Assembly: GCA_964579675.1 (NCBI GenBank)
Contig: CAZOIA010000044.1
Location: 1-31,640, forward strand
Source: CAZOIA01 sp964579675
GTDB lineage: Bacteria > Planctomycetota > Phycisphaerae > UBA1845 > PWPN01
Reading direction: 5' to 3'
Length of the DNA stretch: 31,640 bases
A program made the translations under genes and the position numbers. The notes under the pieces are model-generated. The model did not search any database. It had not been told where the DNA came from and saw nothing but the letters and a program-made list of their open reading frames with translations. Shown here one piece after another: positions 1 through 8,157 of this stretch; positions within the stretch are counted from its first letter, which is position 1, and every line of letters starts with the position of its first letter.

Positions 1-41
1 TGCATGACAGTTCCGAAGGTCCCCGCCGGAACTGTCATGCA
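1..41. repeat. Perfect 14-bp inverted repeat (hairpin)
   Basis: The arms TGCATGACAGTTCC (1-14) and GGAACTGTCATGCA (28-41) are perfectly complementary around a 13-nt loop. No T-run follows, so it is not a standard intrinsic terminator. It could be the end of a dispersed palindrome or an operator, and the stem may continue outside the window. Confidence 0.7.
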
Positions 42-71
42 CCCACCGCTGAAGGTGTTCCGGGGCGTGTC

Positions 72-101
72 TTGTCAGGCCCCTGCGGGGTCTGGTAGAA
101 T
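72..101 (+). promoter_or_regulatory. Sigma-70-type promoter of the PEP-CTERM gene
   Basis: TTGTCA (72-77) and TAGAAT (96-101) are separated by 18 nt, close to the housekeeping consensus. Transcription would start near 108, leaving about 160 nt of untranslated leader before the ATG at 267. The call rests on sequence match only. Confidence 0.55.
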
Positions 102-107
102 AGTAAC

Positions 108-217
108 GTGACCCCACAACCTGCAAACCACCGGTTGAGGACCGGTGCCAAAGGGAGGTCTGGGGCTGGGGTCCAACCTCAGGTGTTGCCGACTTATCCG
201 CACGCGCTTTTGCGCGT
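108..217 (+). promoter_or_regulatory. Structured 5' leader, possible c-di-GMP-I-like riboswitch
   Basis: Three helices can be drawn: CACCGGT (129-135) with ACCGGTG (141-147); GAGGT-C-TGG (155-163) with CCA-ACCTC (173-180), one C bulged; and ACGCGC (202-207) with GCGCGT (212-217) across TTTT. The order GCAAACC, short hairpin, CAAAG, GGTCT, second hairpin, then a GG...TTGCCGACTTATCC segment recalls the c-di-GMP-I (GEMM) aptamer, but several conserved bases differ. GACCCCA (110-116) could also pair with TGGGGTC (167-173), which gives an alternative fold. That it is a structured leader is fairly well supported; the ligand class is a guess. Confidence 0.35.
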
Positions 218-266
218 AGGTTGGCTCGTGAGCGGGTGAGGGGCCGGCCGGGGGAAAGCTGGGAAG

Positions 267-890
267 ATGCGCACGTCACCCATATTGGCTACGGTTGCGG
301 TCGTCCTGTTGTTTACGGGTGGCACCGCCCGGGCGGATCTGTATCCGATCGCGGAGATCCACGATGCCGTGGGCGATCCGCATCAGCTTACCATTACCGA
401 CACCACCACCGATGTGCCGTTCAGCTTCGACGTCATCCTGACGCTCCCCTTCAATACCGTCAGCGCCCAGATGAAAGTGCAGGCGCTGGATGGCTCGGGC
501 ATCTTTGAACTGACGAGCCGGAGCTTTGATGCAGCCGAAGGCTGGTCTACGTCTGCGGCTTTGCCTTTTTACGCGCCGGATGACCTGACCGGTTCGCCGG
601 GCGGCATTTCTTCACAGGATATCGGGACCCTGGCCAGCGACGTGATGAACGGTATCCCGGCGGGAACGGTAAGACTGATGACCGTCGATGCGCTGGTGAA
701 GGCCGGCACGCCGGACGGGACATACCGCCTTAACCTCGGCGCGATCACCATCGGCAACACGCTGTTCCAGGAAATCCCAGGCGTCCCGGGTCAGGACTAC
801 CGAGTCACGGTCATACCTGCGCCGGCGGCGGCACCGCTTGCCCTGTTGGGGCTCGGCGTGATTGCCGGGCTCCGACGGCGGCTATCATAA
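267..890 (+). CDS. PEP-CTERM-type sorted surface protein
   Basis: This 207-aa protein starts with a signal peptide (MRTSPILATVAVVLLFTGGTARA). It ends in a tripartite sorting signal at about residues 183-207: a PEP-like IPAPAAAP motif, a short hydrophobic helix, and a terminal RRR cluster. In this class an exosortase in the inner membrane is expected to recognise the tail and move the protein to the surface or matrix. The middle (about 24-180) looks beta-rich and acidic, with no enzyme motif I recognise. The start is the ATG at 267, with a purine-rich GGGGGAAAG stretch about 8 nt upstream. No exosortase gene is in the window. Function beyond sorting is unknown; an extracellular matrix role is inferred from family habit and the exopolysaccharide locus 9 kb away. 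Confidence 0.85.
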   Translation: MRTSPILATVAVVLLFTGGTARADLYPIAEIHDAVGDPHQLTITDTTTDVPFSFDVILTLPFNTVSAQMKVQALDGSGIFELTSRSFDAAEGWSTSAALPFYAPDDLTGSPGGISSQDIGTLASDVMNGIPAGTVRLMTVDALVKAGTPDGTYRLNLGAITIGNTLFQEIPGVPGQDYRVTVIPAPAAAPLALLGLGVIAGLRRRLS

Positions 891-913
891 CACGCCCCTC
901 AAAGAGCTAGCCT

Positions 914-1082
914 GGATTATTCACCACGGAGGCACAAAGGTCACGGAGACAAGAAGTCGGGTGCAATCCTTCTGGGTCGAGGTTTCGACAGGGTGTTGAG
1001 GACCATGTCGAAACCCCAGGCCTCGATTTCGGCTGGTCTCATTGTCTTCTCCGTGTCTCCGTGCCTTCGTGGTGAGTAATCC
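914..1082. repeat. Nested palindromic dispersed repeat (MITE-like)
   Basis: The outer arms, 914-948 and the reverse complement of about 1048-1082, match over roughly 35 bp with a few mismatches; both contain GGATTA, TCACCACG, AGGCAC and CACGGAGA. Inside, GGTTTCGACA (981-990) and TGTCGAAACC (1006-1015) form a second, perfect 10-bp inverted repeat. Repeats of this CACCACGGAGGCAC type are scattered in many environmental genomes. No transposase is present. It lies between the PEP-CTERM gene and the end of the convergent dehydratase gene, only 3 nt past the latter's stop codon. Small ORFs here are artefacts of the repeat. Confidence 0.7.
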
Positions 1083-1085
1083 GGG

Positions 1086-2381
1086 TTAATCAAAGTAGTA
1101 CGGGTACTTCCGGGCGTGGGGCTTGCGGCGCTGATAGGCCCGGGCCAGTTCGAGGAAGATCTCCAGGTCACGGTCGAGGTTCGTGTTGATGCCGTCGAAG
1201 TAGCAGATGCGGATGGGCAGGTCGTCGTGGGCAGCGCTGACGGCCGGGTAGACCGCTTCGCAGATGATGCCGTTCATGCACGTGAACGGGCTGATGTCGA
1301 TGATGCCGTCGGCGCCCTTGCGGTGGAGGTAGATGGCCTTGCCCACGCTGAGCACCATTTCGCCAAGTGAGCCCTCCGGGGGCAGGTAGGGTTCGCAGGC
1401 CGTGAGCACCTCGCGGATGTCGTGGGGCTCCTCATAGCCTTGGAGATCGTCAAGCACTGGGGCGAGCAGGGCCTGTTCGTAGCGGTGCTGGACGTGGGTC
1501 TTGAGCTTGAGCTTGAGCAGGTCGGTGTTGAGCCGGCCCCTCTCGCGGATAGTCGTGTCCTCCTGCGACCAGTTGACGTACCACACCCACTCTGCGATGT
1601 CGGAGATCCAGCATTCGCCGCCGTGGTTCTCGATCTTGCGGGCAACATCGTCGTTGCTGAAGGTATTGAGGCGGCAGAATATCTCGCCGACGAGGCCGAT
1701 GAGCGGTCGGCCGCGGGTGTACCGGGCGGGGATGCTGCGGAAGCGATCCCGCATCTGCTCGACCCGTTGGACCAACTGGCGGAGCCTGTGCCTGGGCTTG
1801 AGGCCGGGCCTGGCCAGGACCTCCCCGAAGTCCGCGACGGCTTGCTCGAATGCCGCATCGGCGTCCCCGCGGTTGGTCTCGTAGGGCCTGGTCTTGAGCA
1901 GGAATCTCAGCGCGATGTCGCCGGCCACGACGGCCAGCCACATCGACCGGGTGAGCTCCAGGGCATTCTCGCCGATGCCGTCATATCCGTTTCTGCTCGT
2001 GGGCGAGACGACCATCACGTCGCCGTAGCCCATCTCGTGGAGCTGCTGCCGGAGATACGGTGCGTATTGACCGAAGCGGCAGGGCCCATGAGCGGTGAAC
2101 ATGAGAAACGCAGTCTTGCCCGGCTCGAAGCCCGGCCGGCGGCAGAGTTTGAGGAAGTCGCCGAGGGTGACCTTGTGCGGGAGGCACTCTTCCCCGCCGC
2201 TGTGCAAGCCGGCCAGTTCTAGGGTTTCGGGGTCGGAATCGGGGGCCGGCTCGGCGTCGATGCCGACTGAGCGGAAGGCGGCGGCCGCGAGGCGGCAACC
2301 GGCATACGCCATTTGCGGGATATAGAGGGTTCGACCCTTGAGGCTTTGTCTGCTTGCTTGCTCTTGCCTTTTCGCCACCAT
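1086..2381 (-). CDS. 2-hydroxyacyl-CoA dehydratase (HgdB/BcrC-like) component
   Basis: This 431-aa protein resembles the 2-hydroxyglutaryl-CoA dehydratase D-component family. Visible features are KGRTLYIPQMAYAGCRLAAAAF at the N-terminus, SGGEECLPHKVTLGDFL, TAHGPCRFGQYAPYLRQQL, and a C-terminal DISPFTCMNGIICEA segment. The cysteines in the SGGEEC, HGPC and SPFTC motifs are candidate iron-sulfur ligands. In many bacteria this part is fused behind a double activase and a DUF2229-type domain in one protein of about 1400 aa; here it sits in a separate frame. The start chosen is the ATG at 2381, because AAGGGG lies 8 nt upstream and the protein then begins just before the conserved part. The first 163 nt overlap the upstream gene in another frame. 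The substrate cannot be named from sequence; radical or redox acyl-CoA dehydration, or a related double-cubane reductase role, is inferred from family. Confidence 0.8.
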   Translation of the reverse strand: MVAKRQEQASRQSLKGRTLYIPQMAYAGCRLAAAAFRSVGIDAEPAPDSDPETLELAGLHSGGEECLPHKVTLGDFLKLCRRPGFEPGKTAFLMFTAHGPCRFGQYAPYLRQQLHEMGYGDVMVVSPTSRNGYDGIGENALELTRSMWLAVVAGDIALRFLLKTRPYETNRGDADAAFEQAVADFGEVLARPGLKPRHRLRQLVQRVEQMRDRFRSIPARYTRGRPLIGLVGEIFCRLNTFSNDDVARKIENHGGECWISDIAEWVWYVNWSQEDTTIRERGRLNTDLLKLKLKTHVQHRYEQALLAPVLDDLQGYEEPHDIREVLTACEPYLPPEGSLGEMVLSVGKAIYLHRKGADGIIDISPFTCMNGIICEAVYPAVSAAHDDLPIRICYFDGINTNLDRDLEIFLELARAYQRRKPHARKYPYYFD

Positions 2382-5300
2382 CTGAGGATCCCCTTGCTGT
2401 CGAGATACGCCTCGCACCGGGTCATGATGCCGGCATCGTTGGCGTGGGCGTCGAACTGGAGGGTCAGGAACGGCTTGCCGCCGGACGCCGCCCGAACGAA
2501 CCCTTTCACGAACGAGTCGGGCCCGCACTTGAAGTTCGTGATGTAGATGATGTGCAGGTTCGGGTGCTCGCCGACGATCTTCGCCGCGGCCAGAATCCTG
2601 CGCCCAAGTTCCCAGTACATGTTGTCGTTGACGTCGCGAACGTCGATGCCATCGACGGGCAAAGCGTCGAGGGGCAGCACGTTCACGCCGTAGTGGTCGC
2701 GCAGCTTCCTGGCCGTCGAGATGCTCACGCCCGGGTCGTGAATGTTGTAGGGCCGCCCGACGATGACCATGCCGCTCTCGCCCGTTTGCTGAAGGATTTC
2801 CATCGCGTCCCGGCCGGCGTCCAGATACGCCGAGCGGAATCGCCGGAGGGCGGCCAGGCCCGCCTGGAACGCGCGCCGGGCCACCTTCCGCGGGACACCC
2901 AGGTCGGCCACCGTTTCAACCAGCACCTTCCCCAGGTGCTCCGGGCCCTCGCGCAGCCGGAGGGTCGGGCAGAGGATCCGCTCCTGCCGCGAGCGAAACG
3001 CCGGCGCCTGGCGAATCACAAACGGCAGTGTCTGGCCCCACGGGCAGACGTGGCTCTCGTTATCCAGGAACATGGTCTCGGCCGAGAGGAGGTTCGGCAG
3101 CCAGATGTAATCGACGTTGCGGCTCACCAGGTCGGCCACGTGCCCGTGGGCGACGATGATCGGGAAGCAGGGCTCAGCCACGATGCAATCGGTCCCGAGC
3201 TGAACCGTCCTGCGGTTCGTCTCGTGGGAGATGACCACCTTCAGCCCGCAATCGCGGAAGAACCGCCGCCAGAGGGGGAGCAGATCGTAGCTGTACATGG
3301 CCATCGGTATGCCGATGGTGATCGCTGCCTCTTCGGGGTCTCCGTTGTCGTCCGCCCGCAACAGCTCCTGGCGGATCGCCACAAGGTCCGGGATGACCGG
3401 TTTGCGGTCCGTCTTGGCCCGCTTGCGATAACGGTCGGAGCACTTGTCGCCCCAGAAGGTCTTCTCGCCATCGACGCTGAACTCCTGCACGGTGCACTGG
3501 TTGCCACAACCCTTGCAGGTGAACTCGCGCAGCTCGTAATCGACCTTGCTCATGTCCCAGCCTCGGAACCGCGTGCCGGTGCCGGAAGCAACGACTTTCT
3601 CCTTTGCCAGCAGAGCAGCCCCGATGGCACCGAGTTCCGCGTTGTGCGGCGGGACGATGATTTCCTCGCCTGTGACCGCGCTGAAAGCTGCCGCAACCGC
3701 GTCATTGTAAGCGGTACCGCCCTGGTAGAAGATGCAGGCACCGATGCGTCGGCCGCGGACCACGCGGTTGATGTAGTTGTATACCACCGAATAGGCCAGC
3801 CCCGCGATCACGTCCTCGCGCCTGGCCCCGCGCTGCATGTAGGTGTTCACGTCGCGCTCCATGAACACCGTGCACCGTTCGCCGAGCTTGATGGGAGACT
3901 TGGAACTGAGGGCGAGCTTAGAGAACTCGTCTTTAATCGATACCCCGAGCTCCTCCGCCCGCTCTTCAAGGAAGCTGCCGGTGCCCGCGGCGCACGCCTC
4001 GTTCATCGTGAAATCGACGACAATGCTCTCGTTTGAGTGGCCCGCCTCGGGCTGCAGGCTGATGTACTTGCTGTCCTGGCCGCCGATCTCGAAGATCGTG
4101 TCCGGGCGCTTTCCCAGGAGCCGGTCGCCGACGAAGGTGGCACCGGTCTTGTGGCAGGTTATCTCGTCGGTGATGGTGTCGGCCCCGACGAGTTCGCCGA
4201 TCAGCTCGCGGCCGCTGCCGGTCGAGCCGACCCCGCAGATCCGCACGCGCGACCCGACGGCTTCATCCAATTCGCGAAGGCTGCGCGAGACCACCTCGAT
4301 GGGCCGGCCGTCGGTCCGCGTGAAGATAAAGTCGATGACCCGGCCCCCGGAGTCGATCACGACCAGTTTGGTGCCCACCGAGCCAATGTCCAGCCCCAGA
4401 TACGCATCTACGACCGAGCCGTCCTCGGGGAATTCGTAGGGCCGGACCTGATCCCGCAACAGCTTCACGCGGTCGAGGCTCAGCGGTGGCGACGTGGGGA
4501 ACGCACGGCCGTCTTCGTCCGCAGCACCTGTAAGCCCGGCCAGCCGATCGCCCGGGTCCGGATTATCATCCTTCGCCCTTTCCGCCGCGATAATGGCCGC
4601 ACCGATCGCGGCGATGGACTCCGCCGCCGGCGGGACGAACAGCGCACCCTCGTGAAGCTCGAACACGCCGCACAGCTCGCGCACGACCGCCGAGTTGGCC
4701 GACACGCCGCCGATCAGGGCGATGGGCTCTTCCGGCGCCCGGGCCTTGACCACCGCGGCCTTGTAGTTCGTCGCCACCGCCTTGCACAGGCCGCGAAGTA
4801 CCTCCGGCGGTTTGAAGCCCTTCTGCTGGGCGTGAATCATGTCGCTCTTGGCGAAGACGCTGCACCGCCCGGCGATCTGGGCGGTGCGCGCGGCGCCCTC
4901 AACGATAGCCCCGATGTCCTCCACCGCGTACTGGAGCCGGGATGCCTGTTGATCAAGGAATGCACCTGTGCCCGCGGCGCAGTCCCCGTTAGTGCTGTAA
5001 TCGAGGATGCTCAACCTGCCGCTGCCGGGGTCCGGGGCCAGGCGGAGGTACTTGCTGGTCTCCCCGCCGATCTCGAAGACTGTCCGCACCTCGGGGTGGA
5101 GCAGGTCGATGGCCCGGGCGATGGCCTGAAACTCGTTGCATAGCGGCACGTTGAGGGCTTTGGCCACCAGCTTGCCGCCCGAGCCGGTAATGACCGTGGC
5201 CGCGACCTTGTCGGTGCCCAGTTGCTCCTGGAGTTCGCCCAGGAGTTGGCGGGTGGCTTCGAGGGGCCGGCCCCGCGTTCGCCGGTATTCGGCGACCAGG

Positions 5301-5443
5301 ACGGCCTTGCCAGGGGGCGATAGCAGCCTCAGACCGCCCGCCTCGCCGTTGCGGCGAACCAGTGTATCGGCCTGCTCCCGATCGACCACGACGGCCGCCT
5401 TGAGGCCGACCGCGCCCACGTCAATGCCGAGATAGGTGCCCAT
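2219..5443 (-). CDS. Double-domain acyl-CoA dehydratase activase (BadF/BadG/HgdC family)
   Basis: This 1074-aa protein contains two ASKHA-type activase domains. The first, about residues 3-290, has LGIDVGAVGLKAAVV, FEIGGETSKY and NGDCAAGTGAFLDQQ. The second, about 347-615, has LGLDIGSVGTKLVV, FEIGGQDSKY and NEACAAGTGSFLEE. Each carries the two cysteines that in HgdC hold a [4Fe-4S] cluster at the dimer interface (C155/C194 and C484/C524). A CxxCxxxC motif (C643, C646, C650) and a DUF2229-like region (about 690-1020) follow. The family couples ATP hydrolysis to one-electron reduction of a dehydratase. The ATG at 5443 is preferred to an upstream TTG at 5461 because the conserved fold begins MGTYLGIDVG. 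The last roughly 35 residues are proline-rich and are the out-of-frame reading of the next gene's start, so the natural domain boundary is near residue 1040. In this family the activase and dehydratase parts are often a single polypeptide. Confidence 0.85.
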   Translation of the reverse strand: MGTYLGIDVGAVGLKAAVVVDREQADTLVRRNGEAGGLRLLSPPGKAVLVAEYRRTRGRPLEATRQLLGELQEQLGTDKVAATVITGSGGKLVAKALNVPLCNEFQAIARAIDLLHPEVRTVFEIGGETSKYLRLAPDPGSGRLSILDYSTNGDCAAGTGAFLDQQASRLQYAVEDIGAIVEGAARTAQIAGRCSVFAKSDMIHAQQKGFKPPEVLRGLCKAVATNYKAAVVKARAPEEPIALIGGVSANSAVVRELCGVFELHEGALFVPPAAESIAAIGAAIIAAERAKDDNPDPGDRLAGLTGAADEDGRAFPTSPPLSLDRVKLLRDQVRPYEFPEDGSVVDAYLGLDIGSVGTKLVVIDSGGRVIDFIFTRTDGRPIEVVSRSLRELDEAVGSRVRICGVGSTGSGRELIGELVGADTITDEITCHKTGATFVGDRLLGKRPDTIFEIGGQDSKYISLQPEAGHSNESIVVDFTMNEACAAGTGSFLEERAEELGVSIKDEFSKLALSSKSPIKLGERCTVFMERDVNTYMQRGARREDVIAGLAYSVVYNYINRVVRGRRIGACIFYQGGTAYNDAVAAAFSAVTGEEIIVPPHNAELGAIGAALLAKEKVVASGTGTRFRGWDMSKVDYELREFTCKGCGNQCTVQEFSVDGEKTFWGDKCSDRYRKRAKTDRKPVIPDLVAIRQELLRADDNGDPEEAAITIGIPMAMYSYDLLPLWRRFFRDCGLKVVISHETNRRTVQLGTDCIVAEPCFPIIVAHGHVADLVSRNVDYIWLPNLLSAETMFLDNESHVCPWGQTLPFVIRQAPAFRSRQERILCPTLRLREGPEHLGKVLVETVADLGVPRKVARRAFQAGLAALRRFRSAYLDAGRDAMEILQQTGESGMVIVGRPYNIHDPGVSISTARKLRDHYGVNVLPLDALPVDGIDVRDVNDNMYWELGRRILAAAKIVGEHPNLHIIYITNFKCGPDSFVKGFVRAASGGKPFLTLQFDAHANDAGIMTRCEAYLDSKGILRWWRKGKSKQADKASRVEPSISRKWRMPVAASRPPPSAQSASTPSRPPIPTPKP
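2390..2395 (-). promoter_or_regulatory. Ribosome binding site inside the activase gene
   Basis: On the minus strand AAGGGG lies 8 nt before the ATG at 2381, inside the upstream coding region. It supports independent or coupled initiation of the dehydratase component, as opposed to an obligatory frameshift. Confidence 0.5.
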
Positions 5444-5860
5444 TGTCTCAGCCGGCCCCAATCACCGCCGCGCCGCGGCGATGGTTCCCGAACAAGCGTC
5501 CCTGCACGCAACCGTGCAATTCATCTAAAGTAGTAAACACTAACAAAGCGGTTGTCAAGGGCTGAACGTCCCAGAATCGACAACCGTCCCCCGGGCCCAT
5601 GGCCGCATACCGGACCAGGTCGGGGAAGCGTCTATTCAATGAGCGTTGAACCATGCGGCTGTTTCCCCGGCCAGGCGGGGTAGGAGGGCGATCGCCGGAG
5701 GCGCGGGCTCGGAACCGGCGTCTTACAGGCAACAAAGCAGAAAACCGCCATCCTTCTCGGCATTCTTTGCCCTGGCCAGGCCGCCCGGCAGAAGGATTGT
5801 TCAATCTATCCTGAAACGTGATCTCTTCGTTCTGGGGATACGAGGGGAGAGCCCGATTCC
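5444..5860. other. Intergenic region between activase and pncA
   Basis: About 417 nt. Apart from the candidate activase promoter at 5530-5558 and a small palindrome GGCGATCGCC (5687-5696), I see no gene, RNA or terminator. A 138-codon minus-strand reading frame here has arginine/proline-rich shadow composition and no recognisable domain. Confidence 0.5.
5530..5558 (-). promoter_or_regulatory. Candidate promoter of the activase/dehydratase genes
   Basis: On the minus strand a perfect TTGACA (plus-strand 5553-5558) is followed after 17 nt by TACTAC (5530-5535), a weak -10. Transcription would start near 5524, about 80 nt before the ATG at 5443. Confidence 0.45.
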
Positions 5861-6505
5861 TCACGAGCGGGATGACCGGTCGGGTGGCGAGATTGGGCTC
5901 TTGTGACTGTTCACGACGGTGACGCCGGCTTTTCGCATTTCGTCCACGGCTGCGGCAGCGTCGCCTGGTCGCAGATCCACGCTACGACACCCGTCCTCGA
6001 TCAGGAAAGTCCTGAAGCCCAGGCTGCGGGCGTCGAGAGCGCTGTACCTGGCACAGTAGTCGGTGGTGAGACCCATGATGTAAACGTCGGTAGCGCCTTG
6101 TTTCCTGAGGTAGTTGCCGAGTCCGGTGGCCTTGCGGCGGCCGTTGTCGAAGAAGCCGCTGTAGCTGTCGATGTTGGGGTCAGTACCCTTACGGAACACT
6201 CTGTGGAAGCGGTCCGTGTCCAGGTCGCTGACGAAGGCGGCCCCCGGAGTGTTCTCGACACAATGGACGGGCCAGAGGATCTGCCGGAGGCCGTCGAGCT
6301 CGATGATGTCGCCCGGCTTGGACCCGGGGTGGTTGGCGGCGAAGCTGCCGTGGTTGGCCGGGTGCCAGTCCTGGGTGGCCACCACCAGGTCGAAGCGGGG
6401 TGCAAGGCGATTGGCGACCGGCACCACCTGGTCGCCACCCGACACGGCCAACGCACCGCCAGGAACGAAGTCGTTTTGCAGATCGACAAGGATGAGGGCG
6501 TTCAT
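5861..6505 (-). CDS. pncA: Nicotinamidase (isochorismatase-fold)
   Basis: This 214-aa protein hydrolyses nicotinamide to nicotinate and ammonia in the cytoplasmic NAD-salvage pathway. The catalytic triad is visible as Asp8 (ILVDLQNDF), Lys107 (FRKGTDP) and Cys151 (TTDYCARYSA). Metal ligands are Asp46 and His48 (TQDWHP) and His81 (WPVHCVENT). The conserved GG of FVPGGALAV follows the first motif. Length matches the family (about 200-215 aa). The start is the ATG at 6505; no clear Shine-Dalgarno sequence precedes it, and short direct repeats of GCTATCC lie just upstream. The gene follows pncB by 16 nt on the same strand, so the pair probably forms an operon carrying out two consecutive steps. 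The last dozen residues are polar and not conserved. Confidence 0.95.
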   Translation of the reverse strand: MNALILVDLQNDFVPGGALAVSGGDQVVPVANRLAPRFDLVVATQDWHPANHGSFAANHPGSKPGDIIELDGLRQILWPVHCVENTPGAAFVSDLDTDRFHRVFRKGTDPNIDSYSGFFDNGRRKATGLGNYLRKQGATDVYIMGLTTDYCARYSALDARSLGFRTFLIEDGCRSVDLRPGDAAAAVDEMRKAGVTVVNSHKSPISPPDRSSRS

Positions 6506-6521
6506 TGGTCTAAGCCATCAG

Positions 6522-8096
6522 CTATCCGCTATCCGCTATCAGTCCTTGCCTCTCGGGGTTGCGGCTATCGGTTTGTGCGGGCGGGTGACCGCGGAGCGCT
6601 TCTGGCTTCTCGCCGCGTGCTTGGAGGATGAGCCTGGTCTTGAGTTCGTAGAGGCCGATCTCAAGGCCGACCGGGTACTGATGCGGGTTGACGAACCGCT
6701 TGACGCCGGCGTGGAAGCGGGCGAGCTGATCCTGCGCGTGTCGTCGGGCCTGGTGGAGGCTCGGCGTCTGATAGACGAGCTTGCCCGCCCGAAACACCGG
6801 GACCAGCAGGTTTTCGTAGTCAGTGTCGGGAGGGACGTGCTTGCGGCGGGTGGCGTCCATCGGATCGACAATAACGCAGCCATTGTGCGGGCTGCTCTGC
6901 TCGTCGCAGATGGCATCGGCGACGAAGCGGCCTTGGTGATGGTACCGCCGGACCTGCTGGATGCCGGGGTTCGACACTTTCGCGGCCTGCTCGGAGAGCT
7001 TGACCTTGTATTGCCAGGGCTGGCCGGGTCGGCGTATTGCGGTGAGCTTGTAGACTCCGCCGAGGGCCGGTTCGTCGTAGGCAGTGGCCAGGCGGGTGCC
7101 GACGCCCCAGATGCCGATGGTTGCGCCCTGGTCCTTGAGGCTGGTGATGATGTTCTCGTCGAGGTCGTTGCTGGCGACGATGGCAGCCTTGTGGAAGCCG
7201 GCGTTGTCCAGGATTCTGCGGGCCTCGATGCTCAGGTAGGCCAGGTCTCCGGAGTCCAGGCGGATGCCGACCATTTCGTGGCCCCGCTCGCGCAGCCACC
7301 GGCCGACTTCAACCGCCTTGCGCACACCCTCGAGCGTATCGTAAGTGTCAACGAGGAAGACGCAGTTGTTGGGCATGGCATGGGCCCAGGCCTGGAAGGC
7401 CTCGATTTCGGTGTCGAAGCACATGACCCAACTGTGGGCATGGGTGCCTTTGACCGGGATGCCGAAGAGTTTTCCCGCCAGCACATTGGAGGTAGCGGCA
7501 CAGCCTCCGACGTAAGCGGCCCGGCTGGCGGCGATGGCCCCGTCGATGCCCTGAGCCCGGCGAAGGCCGAATTCCAGGACCGGCTGGCCGCCCGTGGCGG
7601 TGCAGATTCGGGTGGCCTTCGTCGCGATCAGGCTCTGGAAGTTGATCAGGTTCAGCAGCGGCGTCTCGAGGAGTTGGGCCTGGATGATCGGTCCCCGCAC
7701 GCGGACCAGTGGTTCGTAAGGAAAGACGACCGTTCCCTCGGCAGCGGCGTCGAGGTCGCAGGAGAAGGTCATCGTCCGCAGATGGTCGAGGAACGCCGGT
7801 TCAAACAGCGGCTTGTCGTCGTTGCCCCGCAGGCCGGCCAGGTAGTCGGCATCGCTATCGTCCAGGCGGAAGTGGTTAAGAAACTCGACCACATAGCTCA
7901 GGCCGCAGGCAATGCTGAATCCACCCTCAAAGGGGTTCTTTCGGAAGAAAAGATGGAAGACGGCCTCGCGATCGGAGACGCCGGCTTTCCAGTAGCCGTA
8001 GGCCATGGTGAGCTGGTACAGGTCGGTCAGCAACGCCAGCGAAGGGCGGTACAGGTCGGCAGGTACGCCGATGGGGTTGTGTCTGCTTGGTCCCAT
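6522..8096 (-). CDS. pncB: Nicotinate phosphoribosyltransferase
   Basis: This 524-aa protein makes nicotinate mononucleotide from nicotinate and PRPP with ATP hydrolysis, the rate-limiting step of the Preiss-Handler branch of NAD salvage. Family motifs include LLTDLYQLTMAYGYW near residue 22, the GGFSIACGL segment near 58, EFGLRRAQGIDGA near 175, GTHAHSWVMCF near 217 (His221 is the probable phospho-accepting histidine), and RLDSGDLAYLS followed by ASNDLDE. The ATG at 8096 is chosen over an in-frame TTG at 8105; neither has a good ribosome site. The C-terminal 20 or so residues look unconserved and run into a small direct repeat shared with the pncA upstream region. It stands 61 nt downstream of the dockerin protein gene and 16 nt upstream of pncA. 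Confidence 0.95.
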   Translation of the reverse strand: MGPSRHNPIGVPADLYRPSLALLTDLYQLTMAYGYWKAGVSDREAVFHLFFRKNPFEGGFSIACGLSYVVEFLNHFRLDDSDADYLAGLRGNDDKPLFEPAFLDHLRTMTFSCDLDAAAEGTVVFPYEPLVRVRGPIIQAQLLETPLLNLINFQSLIATKATRICTATGGQPVLEFGLRRAQGIDGAIAASRAAYVGGCAATSNVLAGKLFGIPVKGTHAHSWVMCFDTEIEAFQAWAHAMPNNCVFLVDTYDTLEGVRKAVEVGRWLRERGHEMVGIRLDSGDLAYLSIEARRILDNAGFHKAAIVASNDLDENIITSLKDQGATIGIWGVGTRLATAYDEPALGGVYKLTAIRRPGQPWQYKVKLSEQAAKVSNPGIQQVRRYHHQGRFVADAICDEQSSPHNGCVIVDPMDATRRKHVPPDTDYENLLVPVFRAGKLVYQTPSLHQARRHAQDQLARFHAGVKRFVNPHQYPVGLEIGLYELKTRLILQARGEKPEALRGHPPAQTDSRNPERQGLIADSG

Positions 8097-8157
8097 TCGG
8101 ATCAATTGTACACGAAGGCGGTGGAGGGTTCAGGGTCCGGGTCGAACCAGTGAGGGA

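Noticed and set aside
941..1171. Small minus-strand frame containing SPRRHGDTEKT
   Set aside because: This peptide is the translation of the dispersed palindromic repeat and occurs as a false protein in many genomes.
2354..4036. 560-codon plus-strand open frame opposite the activase gene
   Set aside because: It is an antisense shadow in GC-rich codons. The minus-strand protein has clear iron-sulfur and ATPase motifs, whereas this frame has no recognisable domain. The same applies to 4037-5143 and 6171-8153.
5448..5864. 138-codon minus-strand frame between pncA and the activase
   Set aside because: Arginine/proline-rich composition, no ribosome site, no domain, and it spans the activase promoter and start.
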